Shown here piece by piece: positions 9,887 to 20,860 of a stretch of 64,000 nt of DNA. The position numbers and the translations under genes were made by a program. Each line of letters opens with the position of its first letter. Within the stretch, counting starts at the first letter, position 1. Source of the DNA: Atriophallophorus winterbourni (taxonomy: Eukaryota; Platyhelminthes; Trematoda; Plagiorchiida; Microphallidae); contig JACCGJ010019959.1 in the NCBI GenBank assembly GCA_013407085.1, forward strand, positions 1 through 64,000, given 5' to 3'. The notes under the pieces were generated by a model. That model was not told the origin of the DNA, ran no database searches, and was given only the letters and a program-made list of their open reading frames with translations.

Positions 9887-11446
9887 GTCTTGCCTCATAG
9901 GTTTTACATGTCTGACCCTCAAACATCCTAGTTACAAGACCCTTGACCCTTCCGAGACATGCTATATCTATTTTTAAATACGGTGCCCAGTATTGAAAGT
10001 AGTGCTTCAAGTGAGGCCGCACGAGTACTTTGCATAAAGGAATAAAAATTGAAGGTTTTCGGGAAGATAACGCTGAGCGAAGTCTGAAAAATTCTCTGCG
10101 AGCCTTGTTCGCAGCTTCGGCACTTCGAGTAGCCCACTTAAAATCGCTTGTTAAAGAAAAGCCCAGAACCTTCACTTTTTGAGCAGCAGCTATTTGCTAT
10201 TTTCTTCGCCGACTTCTAGTTGTGTTGTCGCTAAATCAGTCGTCAGAACACAACTCTTCCTCAAGTTGAGTGGCAAGTCCCAGGTCTTCGTCCACTCGAT
10301 TACGTTTTTCTAAATCTGAAATAAGCGTATCTGTACTTTCGGTTCCCAGGATCTCAATATCATCAACAAACAGGAAGCAGTGTGAACTCAAGCAGGCAGT
10401 CAGGTCGCTTACAAAAATAAGAAAAAGTAGTGGACCAATCCTTGATGCACTCCACTGAGAATCAGTGATTCCTCTGAGCATAACCCTGCATTTCTTACAT
10501 AGTCAGCGCGATTAGTTAGGAAGCTGCTAAAGATCGATGTAGTTCACCTGTGACGCCACACATACTTCGTTTGTGCAGAAGGTACCTATGGTTCACAGAG
10601 TCAAATGCCATTTAGAAATCGAACTAGCATACTTCGACTACACTTCCTTCATCGAGTCGTAATGTCACTTCATCAAGAGAGCTCAGAAAATTGGTTAGGC
10701 AGGACCTTCCTTTCCAGAATCCGTGCTGGGCATCGGTTAGTAAGGAATTAGCTACCAAATTTTTACCTACCTGTTGCTTAATTATTTTTTCTAAGCACTG
10801 CAAAGAATGCTTGTTAGGCTTACTGGTCTGTAGTTGTGTACATCTGAAATGAGACCCTTTTGTATATGGCTAATACTGCCGTTCGTTTCCAATCATCCGG
10901 TAGTATACCTTGAGGTGAGGTTGCTTCAAAAAGACTCCTGATTGCAAGGCTAACTATATTCGCGAGAGCTTGAAGAATAGCTGCATGTATACTGTCGAGG
11001 CCAGCCGACTTAGATTTATCCAGCTGCAACAGAACTGCGGTGACAATTCCCTGATTAATCTCCACCGAGCTAAATAGAGGTGCTCTGCACTCGTGAGTTT
11101 CTAAACAGTTACCTGAATCCCGTCAATTAACACGGCAGAAGAATGAATGCAACGCATCGGCTTTTAACTGTGCAGTCAAGGCCGTATTGCCATCATCCAG
11201 CATTAATGTACTTGTTTCTTCTCTTAAAGATTGATTGGACTGAACATAGCCATAAAAAGCTTCCAAGTTAATCTTTTCTCTTTTGTCAAGTCTACATTCG
11301 AGGTTCCTTTTAGCTTTCCATTTCAGCGCAACAGCTAAATTTCTGGTCTGTATGTACTGCAGTCTAGATCTGTGAGTTCCAGAGAAATCGTAACCCCTCC
11401 AGCTACGGTCACGACATCTAATAGCCTTGCGAATAGACGCGCTCCA
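9887..11446 (-). pseudogene. CR1-like LINE copy A, reverse transcriptase
   Basis: Minus-strand ORF2 remains, read from about 11446 to 9887. The EN-RT linker is at 11123-11446 (ends RVN stop). The fingers motif KSAGLDSIHAAILQALA (family: KSPGPDGIHPAIL) is near 10980. The QHGFWKGRSC region follows with stops, then IGPLLFLIFVSDL and the catalytic motif FVDD at 10236-10481. The C-terminal domain (KVLGFSLTSDFKWATR) is at 9890-10175. A frameshift interrupts the SGVPQGS motif. The rest of the C-terminus is displaced to 4687 by the gypsy insertion. It is near-identical to copy B over 10236-11440. Confidence 0.85.
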
Positions 11447-12537
11447 AGCAGGGATCATTGCTTGGACCAATTGTTTTTCTGATGTATGTCAACGACCTAC
11501 CTAAACTTGTTCGCTGCAAAATCCTGTTATTTGCGGATGACATCAAGCTGCGGACACAAGTACGCAGAATTGAGGATTGCAGACAGCTTCAGCTGGACCT
11601 CGATGCCTTAAAAGACTTGTCAGTTACAAATGAACTACCTTCATTGTCAGAAAATGCAAGGTGTTGACGGTTGAAAGACATTCCGATTACTCCTACACCC
11701 TTGGTTCCCATATTCTTGAGAGCACTGACAAGGAGAAGGACTTGGGTGTGTGGGTGAGCAGCACTTTGAAACCGTCACATAACGCCACGCCTGTCTATGA
11801 AAAGACGTCACAAGTACTGCTACGGCTGAAAAGCTTGTTTGGAAGTTTCACGAAGCAAACCGTTCATCGAATAATTAATACGTACTTGAGGCCAACCATT
11901 AAGTATGCGGTTCAGGCTTGGTCACCCTGGCTACAGAAGGACATCAGCCTCTTGCAGAGAATATAAAATCGACCACCAAGCTCGTACGCGGTTTAAAGCA
12001 CAAACAATACGAAGATCGTATTGCAAGTCTCAATCTATTCGACTCCCGTTACCACCGTCTTAGAGGTGATTTGATTCTTATGTTCAATATACTGCATACC
12101 CCAACCATCCTCTAAATAAACTATTCAAGCGACTTTTACCGAGAACCATTCGGAGTCACGAATCTACAGGACTTACTCCCGACTCGAAACGAAACTATCG
12201 AAGTTATTTTTATTCTGTACGTGTATGGTTTACCTGGAACTCCCTACCTTGTAATGTGGCACATTCACCTAACTTGGATATATTCAAATCGAATTTGGAC
12301 AATTTCATGTCGACCAATCCGAAATATGAACCTATATATTTTACACCATAAAAGCTTTGAACTTTTGAAACAGTTTTCGTGCTATGGATCGATACTTGAT
12401 TACTGAACTGCTTAGTAAGCAAACAAATCCCGTTTTTTACCCATGTTATTCGTAATTCATATATTATTCTGTGGTTTTTTGTTAAGCTATATGCTTTTTA
12501 GTCCATTCAAATTGAAATTAGTTGAATTGAATTTTTA
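11447..12537 (+). mobile_element. 5'-truncated CR1-like LINE, plus strand
   Basis: Starts abruptly inside the RT at [17 protein letters not shown] with an intact FADD catalytic motif near 11536. It continues through KDLGVWVSSTLKPS and LRPTIKYAVQAWSPW to the C-terminal VRVWFTWNSLPC. It changes frame near 11660, 11960 and 12110 and has stops. The 3' end is TTGAAT-like, ending about 12537. 5' truncation is typical of LINE insertions. It lies within the endonuclease region of minus-strand copy A. Confidence 0.85.
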
Positions 12538-13300
12538 CCGGCACCTTGTCAATAGCAGACAGCCAGGTATCAGGAAGCGCAATAACTTTTGGGTGTAACT
12601 GAGCCGCGCAGAAAGAAAGTTCAGTCAACTTATTCCTTATGCTGCATACACTGGGTTTTCGTGTTTCTGAAACTAATCCGGTTTGGCCCTCTGTCGAAGC
12701 ACCCGAGGGAGCTGCACAAATTTTGGCGTGCTACTTAGAGCAGTAGCATCAGTTTCGGCAGCCTCTTGCGGTAAGGTAGCGGACCGTTGCCTGACCATTG
12801 AGACAGCATCCATAGAAGAGAAGCAACAACCGAAGTGACCTGCTCGGGTGCCATCGTCAATTGCGCTAATACAATAAACGTTATCTGAGTCGAACAGCAA
12901 TACTAGTGGCGAAGTGAGGTTCGGTATACCCGTCTGTGACTGAAAAGCGTTTTGCGCTGCATCCGGTTAAAGACTAACCGATGTTTTCATTGCTAAGCTT
13001 CTCCTATTAGAATCAGAAGAAGTTTGCCTAATCCAGGACGGAAGGTTGTCAATATTCACCTGGAGTTTATCTGGCGTTGAGTTGGCGATATGCTCAGCCT
13101 TAGCCAGGAATGCATCCCGATTCGCCTGGTAATTGATTTCAACCAGGATTGTTCGAGGGCTGTAACCCATTCCCCATCTTCCTACACGGTGGATTCGCAC
13201 TGTGGGAGTGATTGGCTTCATACCTACTATTCGAAAATAGATCATTTATACACATGCAATCAAGATCTCTGCGAGAATTAGATTCCTTAATGAACGGTTT
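12538..13300 (-). pseudogene. LINE copy A: ORF1 remnant and start of EN
   Basis: Minus-strand ORF 12967-13245 contains RVGRWGMGYSPRTILVEI, which resembles the RNA-binding ORF1 of CR1-like elements. It is followed by a second piece at 12673-12900. Near 12660-12540 the minus strand reads CSIRNKLTELSF...LPDTWLS, the N-terminal motif of an apurinic-like endonuclease (family: N-A-R-S-L-R-N-K and E-T-W-L). Most of the endonuclease is then missing, replaced by the plus-strand LINE insertion at 11447-12537. Confidence 0.65.
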
Positions 13301-13310
13301 CGCTCAAAAA

Positions 13311-16300
13311 ACTAGTACATTTCTAGTTCTAGATTTCGGAGCAGAGGAATCGCTGTGCAGTGTTTCGATTTGCTAACGCAAACCATTCAATTCCTGAATA
13401 ATTGTGTCCAGCACAGGTGAACCGGCAATAACCGAATGTTGCCGTTTTGTGTACTGACCTTACTGGTCTTAGTACGCCTCTTGGAGGTTCCAGCTACATT
13501 TGCCACCTTGAGAGTGGTAGCTTGCCTGGGTGGACGGGTTACCTGGCTAACCTGTTCGACATTCCGCTTGGCAGTTCAAGTTCAAGTTGCACAGGGCTGA
13601 AGGTGGCTAAAAGTTAATCACGCGCCCAGATTTCTTTCGACGGTATGCGGTTGAGCACCCAGTACTTCGATATGGAGTACGCAGTTCGTACTTTTTACAC
13701 GTTCTTGTTTCCGGATAACTGGAAAGTTAGGTAGGGTTTCTCTTCACCAGCACGGTGAGGGGTCGGCTATTCAGGAAACAATGCAATAATATGCGTGGAC
13801 AATGTTTGGTGTATGAAATCTCTAGCCTAGTCGAGGCAAAGTGAAACACAGTCATAGACTGCATGTGGGCTTATTTGCTGTCAGGTTGCCCAGGCTTGGA
13901 CAGATATGAAAAAAAATGTAAAATACGTTTTTTTGTATTTATTAAACAATGTGCGGATATATGATAGACCATTTAACGTCTAATTTCCTATCAAAGCTTA
14001 ACACATTCGGGAGGCTTACAATACAATCTGGGAGCTTGTTCCAGAAATTGACAACACGGTTGCTGAAAAAGTGCCCACGTGCTAGCAACATGGGCCTGCT
14101 CATAAGAAGTTTCATAGAATTACCCCTTGTAGCTGCTTTAGAGGCAAGTTTAAGGATTTCGGTAATATTATCACCCGTAAGACACTTTAGAATCTTGAAG
14201 GCTTCTATTAGGTCACCTCTAGTCGCCGTCTCTTTAGTGAGAACAAACCGAGGTCCTTAAGTCTTGCCTCGTAGTTTATACATGTCTGACCCTCAACCAT
14301 CCTAGTTGCAAGACGCTCGACCCTTCCGAGATATGCTATATCTCTTTTTAAATACGGTGCCCGGGATTGAACGTAGTATTCCAAGTGATGCCGCACGAGT
14401 ACTTTGCATAAGGGAATGAAAATTGAAGGTTTCCGGAAAGATAACGCTGAGCGAATTCTGAACAATTCTCTGCGAGCCTTGTTTGCAGCTTCGGCACATC
14501 GAGTAGCCCACTTAAAATCGCTTGTTATAGAAATGCCCAGAACCTTCACTTTTTGAGCATCAGCTATTTGCTATTTCCTTCGCCGACTTCTAGTTGTGTT
14601 GTCGCTGAATCAGTCGTCAGAACACAACTCTTCCTCAAGTTTAGTGGCAAGTCCCAGGTCTTCGTCCACTCGATTACGTTTTTCTAAATCTGAAATAAGC
14701 GTATCTGTACTTTCGGTTCCCAGGATCTCAATATCATCAACAAACAGGAAGCAGTGTGAACTCAAGCAGGCAGTCAGGTCGCTTACAAAAATAAGAAAAA
14801 GTAGTGGACCAATCCTTGATGCACACCACTGAGAATCAGTGATTCCTCTAAGCACAACCCTGCATTTCTTACATAGTTAGCGCGATTAGTTAGGAAGCTG
14901 CTAAAGATCGATGTAGTTCACCTGTGACGCCACACATACTTCGTTTGTGCAGAAGGTACCTATGGTTCACAGAGTCAAATGCCATTTAGAAATCGAACTA
15001 GCATACTTCGACTACACTTCCTTCATCGAGTCGTAATGTCACTTCATCAAGAGAGCTCAGAAAATTGGTTAGGCAGGACCTTCCTTTCCAGAATCCGTGC
15101 TGGGCATCGGTTAGTAAGGAATTAGCTACCAAATTTTTACCTACCTGTTGCTTAATTATTTTTTCTAAGCACTGCAAAGAATGCTTGTTAGGCTTACTGG
15201 TCTGTAGTTGTGTACATCTGAAATGAGACCCTTTAGTATATGGCTAATACTGCCGTTCGTTTCCAATCATCGGGTAGTATACCTTGAGGTGAGGTTGCTT
15301 CAAAAAGACTCCTGATTGCAAGGCTAACTATATTCGCGAGAGCTTGAAGAATAGCTGCATGTATACTGTCGAGGCCAGCCGACTTAGATTTATCCAGCTG
15401 CAACAGAACTGCGGTGACAATTCCCTGATTAATCTCCACCGAGCTAAATAGAGGTGCTCTGCACTCGTGAGTTTCTAAACAGTTACCTGAATCCCGTCAA
15501 TTAACACGGCAGAAGAATGAATGCAACGCATCGGCTTTTAACTGTGCAGTCAAGGCCGTATTGCCATCATCCAGCATTAATGTACTTGTTTCTTCTCTTA
15601 AAGATTGATTGGACTGAACATAGCCATAAAAAGCTTCCAAGTTAATCTTTTCTCTTTTGTCAAGTCTACATTCGAGGTTCCTTTTAGCTTTCCATTTCAG
15701 CGCAACAGCTAAATTTCTGGTCTGTATGTACTGCAGTCTAGATCTGTGAGTTCCAGAGAAATCGTAACCCCTCCAGCTACGGTCACGACATCTAATAGCC
15801 TTGCGAATAGACGCACTCCACCAGGGGGTTTTCCTCGCATTTTTACTAGTTGCAGAGAAGCACAACTTTCCTATAATTGTAAAAGGTGCCCTTATATAAT
15901 AGTCCACCTGATGTTCACACTAGGTTCTATTTCGTCTGCTTCCCAACTTAGATTCATTGCTTGAGTTTGTAGTTGAAAGATATCCATCTGACCAAAGTTG
16001 CGGGACATCTTCACTTGATGACTATGATGCACTAAAGTCCATTCAAGAAGAATTACAGCGTGATTGCTCTTGCATAGTGGCGAAAGGTATTAGATTTCAT
16101 AAATTTCTCTTCCATGAGACGATTGAACCATATCTAATGTGGACGGATTATGTCCCGGCCTGAACCTTGTAGGTTCGTTGGCATGTTGATAAAAGGCCCC
16201 GACATGAAACCAGTCCAATATTGCGATTTAGCTGACTCTGGTGAAGAAAATTTAGTACGCCAATCAATGCCCGGGAGATTAAAGTCTCAAACAATTAGTA

Positions 16301-17300
16301 ATGGGTTGCATTACCCTTTTAGTACTTCCAATGTGTTTATCAGTAATTAGTCGTCGAATGTTGAAGCAGTCGGGATTCTTTAAGCACATGCAAGTGCCAG
16401 TCTCCTCCTAGCGACAGTAAGAAATATCGATGTTAGTTGGATTGAGTGAGAAGCAATATTTATCGATGTCTGACTGTGGGAAAGATCCTCGTTTATCACA
16501 ATTGCCACAAGTCCTCCCGTAGCACCAGTATCCTTATCCTGACGATAGATGGCGTACTTAATTGATACAAATGACGGAACATGATCATCCAGTTTCAACC
16601 ATGATTCGGAGATGGCAATTATTTCGACCAGGTTTTCAGTGCAGCAAGCTGCAGCTCACTCCACTTATCACGTATACTGCAAGCATTTGTGTACAGTACA
16701 TGGGTATTTCTATTCTGCGCACATTTTAATCGACCTTTATTATGGTTCGAAGCACCGTCGTTGATACAACATTTTTTGAAACCGAAGCAGTAGATAAGTG
16801 GTTAGACTGCGCTTTCGAACGAGCTTGCATCTTTGTTCAGGAGCCTACTGAAAAGCGAATCTTGCTTATTTTCAGGCGTAGTGCCTTGGAGATCTAAAAT
16901 GTGTTCGTTTGCCAACGAGTTTTTTATGCACTCGTATTCTACTGGCGGGCCATTTTGGAGTACGGCTTCAATGACTACTACAGCAGATGACTTAAAAAAA
17001 TATGTTGGCTAGGGTTTATCTCTTTTATGGGAGTCATCAAGTCAGTCATAGGCGTTTATGAAAGCTTTCCAGGAAAGTGGTTGGTGCCCCGCATGATGGA
17101 CAACTTTAAAACACCCATTTGTGTAGCGTTCAAGGTAAGCACTTCTGAAAAGAAGCAGTTTGTTTATAAATTCTACCAAAATTGGAAAAGCGCGACTTAC
17201 AGTTTGGATACACTGGTCTTCACGATGGACCCTTTTTACATAGCAGTTAAATATCCATGCAATGCGCAAAACAACTTGAACACTAGAACGGTCTATTGGC
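13311..17300 (-). mobile_element. CR1-like LINE copy B, nearly full length
   Basis: Minus-strand element read from about 17300 to 13311. A poorly conserved N-terminal frame runs about 17269-16640 with few stops. The endonuclease, about 16700-15830, has ACSIRDKWSEL, SWLKLDDHVPSF and DFNLPGIDW, with several stops. The EN-RT linker is at 15497-15907, the fingers at 15233-15439, the RT catalytic FVDD block at 14610-14855, the C-terminal domain at 14208-14549, and a 3' UTR reaches 13311. The region 17300-16740 is assigned to the element only because its frame runs into the endonuclease. Confidence 0.8.
14208..15907 (-). pseudogene. LINE copy B reverse transcriptase remains
   Basis: Four minus-strand open blocks in order. 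The linker is at 15497-15907 ([17 protein letters not shown]). The fingers are at 15233-15439 (KSAGLDSIHAAIL, LPDDWKRTAVLAIY). The palm is at 14610-14855 (RIGPLLFLIFVSDL, FVDD in place of the usual FADD). The C-terminal domain is at 14208-14549 (KVLGISITSDFKWATR, FSLKRRRLEVT). Stops and at least one shift in the SGVPQGS region make it non-coding. The block at 14600-15815 is almost identical to copy A; the downstream block is clearly less so. Confidence 0.85.
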
Positions 17301-17439
17301 TGCCGGTTTAGTTCAGTTCAGATGCTGGTATCACAGGGGAGGCTGGTATCACAATTGTATCAGCGTTGCGACTTGGACGCAGAAATCTGTAGTGTGAAAA
17401 GCCCAGGGTTCTGAAAACAGTACTGGCTTCCGAGGATCA
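17301..17439. other. Short unassigned spacer
   Basis: Lies between LINE copy B (minus) and LINE C (plus). It contains a repeated GATGCTGGTATCAC/GGCTGGTATCAC segment. No coding or RNA feature recognised. Confidence 0.5.
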
Positions 17440-17450
17440 GGCCTAAAAGA

Positions 17451-17671
17451 TCCTAAAGCGCGTTAATCGACTGAAGGGTCTACCGTATAAAATATTACGA
17501 GATTTGTCGCCTGACGATAGAATCAAGATGAAGACTGCTACGATGGAGCTCAAAAAAAGATTATCGGAGGGTAAGAAGGACCTTCTTATTGTGGATGTTC
17601 GCGTAGTAAAAAGGCCATCCAAAGTTCGCTGGAGGCCCATACTGATCGAGCATCCAACTGCTCTCCATTAA
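17451..17671 (+). pseudogene. LINE C ORF1 C-terminus
   Basis: Open frame reading NRLKGLPYKILRDLSPDDR near its start and ending VRWRPILIEHPTALH before TAA 17669-17671. It is rich in Lys and Arg, as expected for the nucleic-acid binding ORF1 of CR1-like elements. It is truncated at its N-terminus and 11 bases separate its stop from the next open frame. Confidence 0.6.
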
Positions 17672-17682
17672 AGTATTTCGAA

Positions 17683-18348
17683 GTGCTCTGTTTCAACGCG
17701 CGGAGTTTGAGGAACAAATTTGACGAAGTAAGCCATCATGTCTTGGCACTACAGCCAGATATCGTTGGAATAACGGAAACCTGGCTGACACTCGACATTA
17801 CTGATGCAGAGCTATTCATTCCGAATTACCGCCTACTCAGAAGTGATCGAATTGAATCTCGACATGGTGGTGGGGTGGCGATATACGTCAAAGAACATTT
17901 ATCCGTGGAGGTTGTTGATAGTTTTCGAGATGATGATGGTTTTGCTGAAAGCATTTGGTGTCAGATCAAGTCCAGTAATGGATCAGCAATGATCGGTGTC
18001 ATCTACCGTTCACCCTGCGCCCGTATCATGGCATTATTTGACCAGCTCCGCCGCCATGGGACGAGGAACGATTGTATGATACTCGGTGACCTGAATGCTC
18101 CGGACATCAACTGGTTGGACCTCGTTACAAATGGGGATGAGTACCAACGGGAGTTTCTAAATCTGATTCTGGATTTGAACCTCGTGCAGCACGTTCTCGT
18201 TCCTACTCGCTATGGACATGGCCAGACTCCGTCTACTCTTGATCTGGTTTTGTCACCCAGAGAGTCAGATGTGGTTGACTTATCCGTAGAACAGCCCATC
18301 GATACAAGCGACCATTGTGCTATTCGGTTCAAATGGACATCGGGGTAA
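17683..18348 (+). pseudogene. LINE C apurinic-like endonuclease
   Basis: The endonuclease domain of ORF2 nicks target DNA for target-primed reverse transcription. Visible motifs: FNARSLRNKFDEV, DIVGITETWL, RHGGGVAIYV, IGVIYRSP, ILGDLNAPDINW and TSDHCAIRF, in the normal order over about 220 residues. The frame begins with GTG at 17683, so the true start is probably upstream or it is translated by reinitiation after ORF1. It ends at TAA 18346, where the RT continues in another frame, so a 1-nt change near GGGGTAAA splits ORF2. Confidence 0.88.
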
Positions 18349-20230
18349 ACCGGCCCAGCCGTCGCGGCTTCCACGGAGAAACTTCTGGAACATGGACTTG
18401 AAATTGTTGGTTGAACAAGCAGCCTCAATTGACTGGACGTTACCCGTTGATTCCACTATTGATGACTGTTGGAAATGGTTCCTGAATAATATCCGTTGCT
18501 TAGAGGATGTTGCTCCATTAACCAGAGATCGTCCCAACTCCCGTGGCCCTCCTTGGTTCGATGTCGAACTTCGTACCTGCCTGCGGCAAAAAAAGCGTCT
18601 TTGGATTAAATTCAGAACGAGCCGATTGGACGCCCATTACGAAGAATATCGGGCTGTACGGAATCTTTGCTCAAAATTGAAGAAGGATAAAAGAAGTCGA
18701 TTCGAGCTTCAATTAGCAAATTCTTCAAAATATAATCCTAAACGATTATTTGCGTACATTCGGCGACGGGTCAAATCATCGAACCCCGTACCTTCTCTCA
18801 AAAATTTGGAACGGGAGGTTATAGAGACTGACACTGGGAAAGCTGAGGTGTTTGCATCGCAATACCAATCAGTTTACGCAATAGAGCCTACCATATCCTG
18901 CAAACAAATATCGCCGACGGAAGTAATGGCCAATTTTGAGATCACGGCTGACATGGTGCGAATCCTCATCGAACATCTAAAGGTACAGACATCTCCAGGT
19001 CCTGATGGTATTCACCCTGCCATATTAAAACCTTTATCAAGGATCATCAGTTCACCTTTAGCCGCTTTATTCCAAATTTCAATCGATTCGGGACGTCTAC
19101 CAGAGGATTGGAAAATAGGTATAGTAAAGCCGATGTTCAAAGGTGGGAGTTTATCAGACCCTGTAAATTACCGTCCTGTTACACTTACGTCTGTCGTAGG
19201 CAAATTGCTGGAACGGACCGTAAAGGATAAGATAGAACAGTATTTGCGCGAGACCCAACAATGCTCGAATGCCCAACACGGCTTCACGAAAGGCCGCTCA
19301 TGTATGTTCAATCTACTGACCGCCCGAGAACATTGGTGCAGAAGCATTGATGCTGGTTTGCCAGTTGATGTAGTCTTCATCGACTTCAGTGAAGTATTCG
19401 ACCGTGTTCCACATCAGAGGCTTATTTGGAAACTAAGAATGTCTGGTATAGAGGCTTCGTTGCTTGCTTGGATTGAGGATTTTCTTATCGGAAGGCGAAG
19501 CCTCGTTGGAGTCAATGGGGCCAGATCTGCATCCTTTATCCCAACTTCTGGTGTACCACAAGGATCCGTTCTGGGGCCAACCTTGTTCAAACTCTATGTG
19601 AGTGACCTTCCCGGTATTCTGAACAGTGGTTGTCTCTTATTTGCAGATGATCTGAAGGTGTGGGCTTCTGTCACGACGGCCACTGACGCTTCCCACTTGC
19701 AAGATGATTTGAATGCACTTCGGAGTTGGACTGACAGATGGATGCTCCCGATTAATGAAAACAAGTGTGCTATCATGCACATCGGGAGCAACAACATGCG
19801 ACATGCATATCAGTTGGAGGGCCATGGTCGCAGGATAGTTGATGTAGAGTGAGATTTGGGGGTGATGGTAACTTCATCCCTCAAAACTGCGGAGGATACT
19901 GCGATAAAGGTCGGTTCTGCCAGCCGCATGTGGTGGGCATTGAGACGATCCCTCTTAGAGATAAATCCCAAAGTTTTTCAAGTTCTGTATAACTCTCACG
20001 TCAGACCAATATTAGAAATTGGGCTTCCCGTGGACTATCCGTTAACCAAAGGGGAAAAGGATCGTCTGGACAAAGTCCAAAGGAGGGCTACCAAGTGCGT
20101 GAGGGGTATGTTTCGTATTCCCTATGACGACCGATTGCGGGAACTCAAACTTTTCCCACTGAAATATCGAAGGATGCGATATGATCTACTGGTCATGCGG
20201 AGAATCCTACTTGGATATTACGGAACATAA
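18317..20230 (+). pseudogene. LINE C reverse transcriptase
   Basis: RT ORF in the frame following the endonuclease. An EN-RT linker is rich in Lys/Arg (GPPWFDVELRTCLRQKKRLW). Fingers TSPGPDGIHPAILKPL near 18985 and YRPVTLTSVVGKLLERTV near 19170 come next. Then QHGFTKGRSC, motif A FIDFSEVFDRVPH, motif B SGVPQGSVLGPTLFKLYVSDL and catalytic FADD near 19640. TGA at 19850-19852 interrupts it, then the same frame continues with DLGVMVTSSLKTAED to TAA 20228. One nonsense change is the only defect in this part. The active-site aspartates are intact. Confidence 0.9.
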
Positions 20231-20573
20231 CTTCAACAATTCTTTTCGGTATCCACGGACTCCAGAAATAGATGTCATTCGCTAAAGTTGCAGAAGCGCC
20301 GAACGGAACACCTGAAGCCATCGTTTACTCTGTCGACCAGAGTGGTCAATATTTGAAATGCACTCTCAGCTGATGCAATTGAGGCAGTCACCAAAGAGCA
20401 GTTTAAACGCATATTGGACGGTGAACTTCCCGCTATCCTGCGCGATTCGCATACTATTTCAGCTAAGTAACTCCTCGTGAGGAATCTTCGCTGAGATAGC
20501 AGAGACCCGGGAGGTGAAGCGGCTTTCACGGACTGTAGTCCTCCTGCCGTCTATTCAGAAGAAGAAGAAGAAG

Positions 20574-20860
20574 TTGCACAGTGGCTAACGAGCCAATCGA
20601 GCGTTCACAATTTCTCTAGGGGAAAAGACACGGGAAAGCAACCATCACTGCCGAAGCGATTTTTGTAATGCGATTTGGATATCCACGACGATTGCGACGC
20701 CAAGGGATTAGCCGAATTGTATTTAGGGTGCACCTCGTTAAGAATGATGCTGGACAAATAAAAATATATTTCTTTTCAACAGTACAGTAAAAGGTCAGCT
20801 ACAGAGGAGTTGTGTATTAAAAAAAACAGAACTCTAGCATTCACTTACTTACCAGACAAT
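20574..20860. other. Unassigned spacer
   Basis: Between the GAA tail of LINE C and the 3' end of minus-strand LINE D. No coding frame or RNA motif recognised. Confidence 0.5.

Larger units (their letters stand above)
17440..20573 (+). mobile_element. CR1-like LINE C, best preserved in window
   Basis: Plus-strand non-LTR retrotransposon with the C-terminus of ORF1, endonuclease, reverse transcriptase, a 3' UTR (20231-20556) and a (GAA)n tail at 20557-20573. It is 5'-truncated within ORF1. Damage is light: one frame change near 18340 and one in-frame TGA at 19850. It is the closest thing here to a coding-competent LINE, although not intact. Confidence 0.9.
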
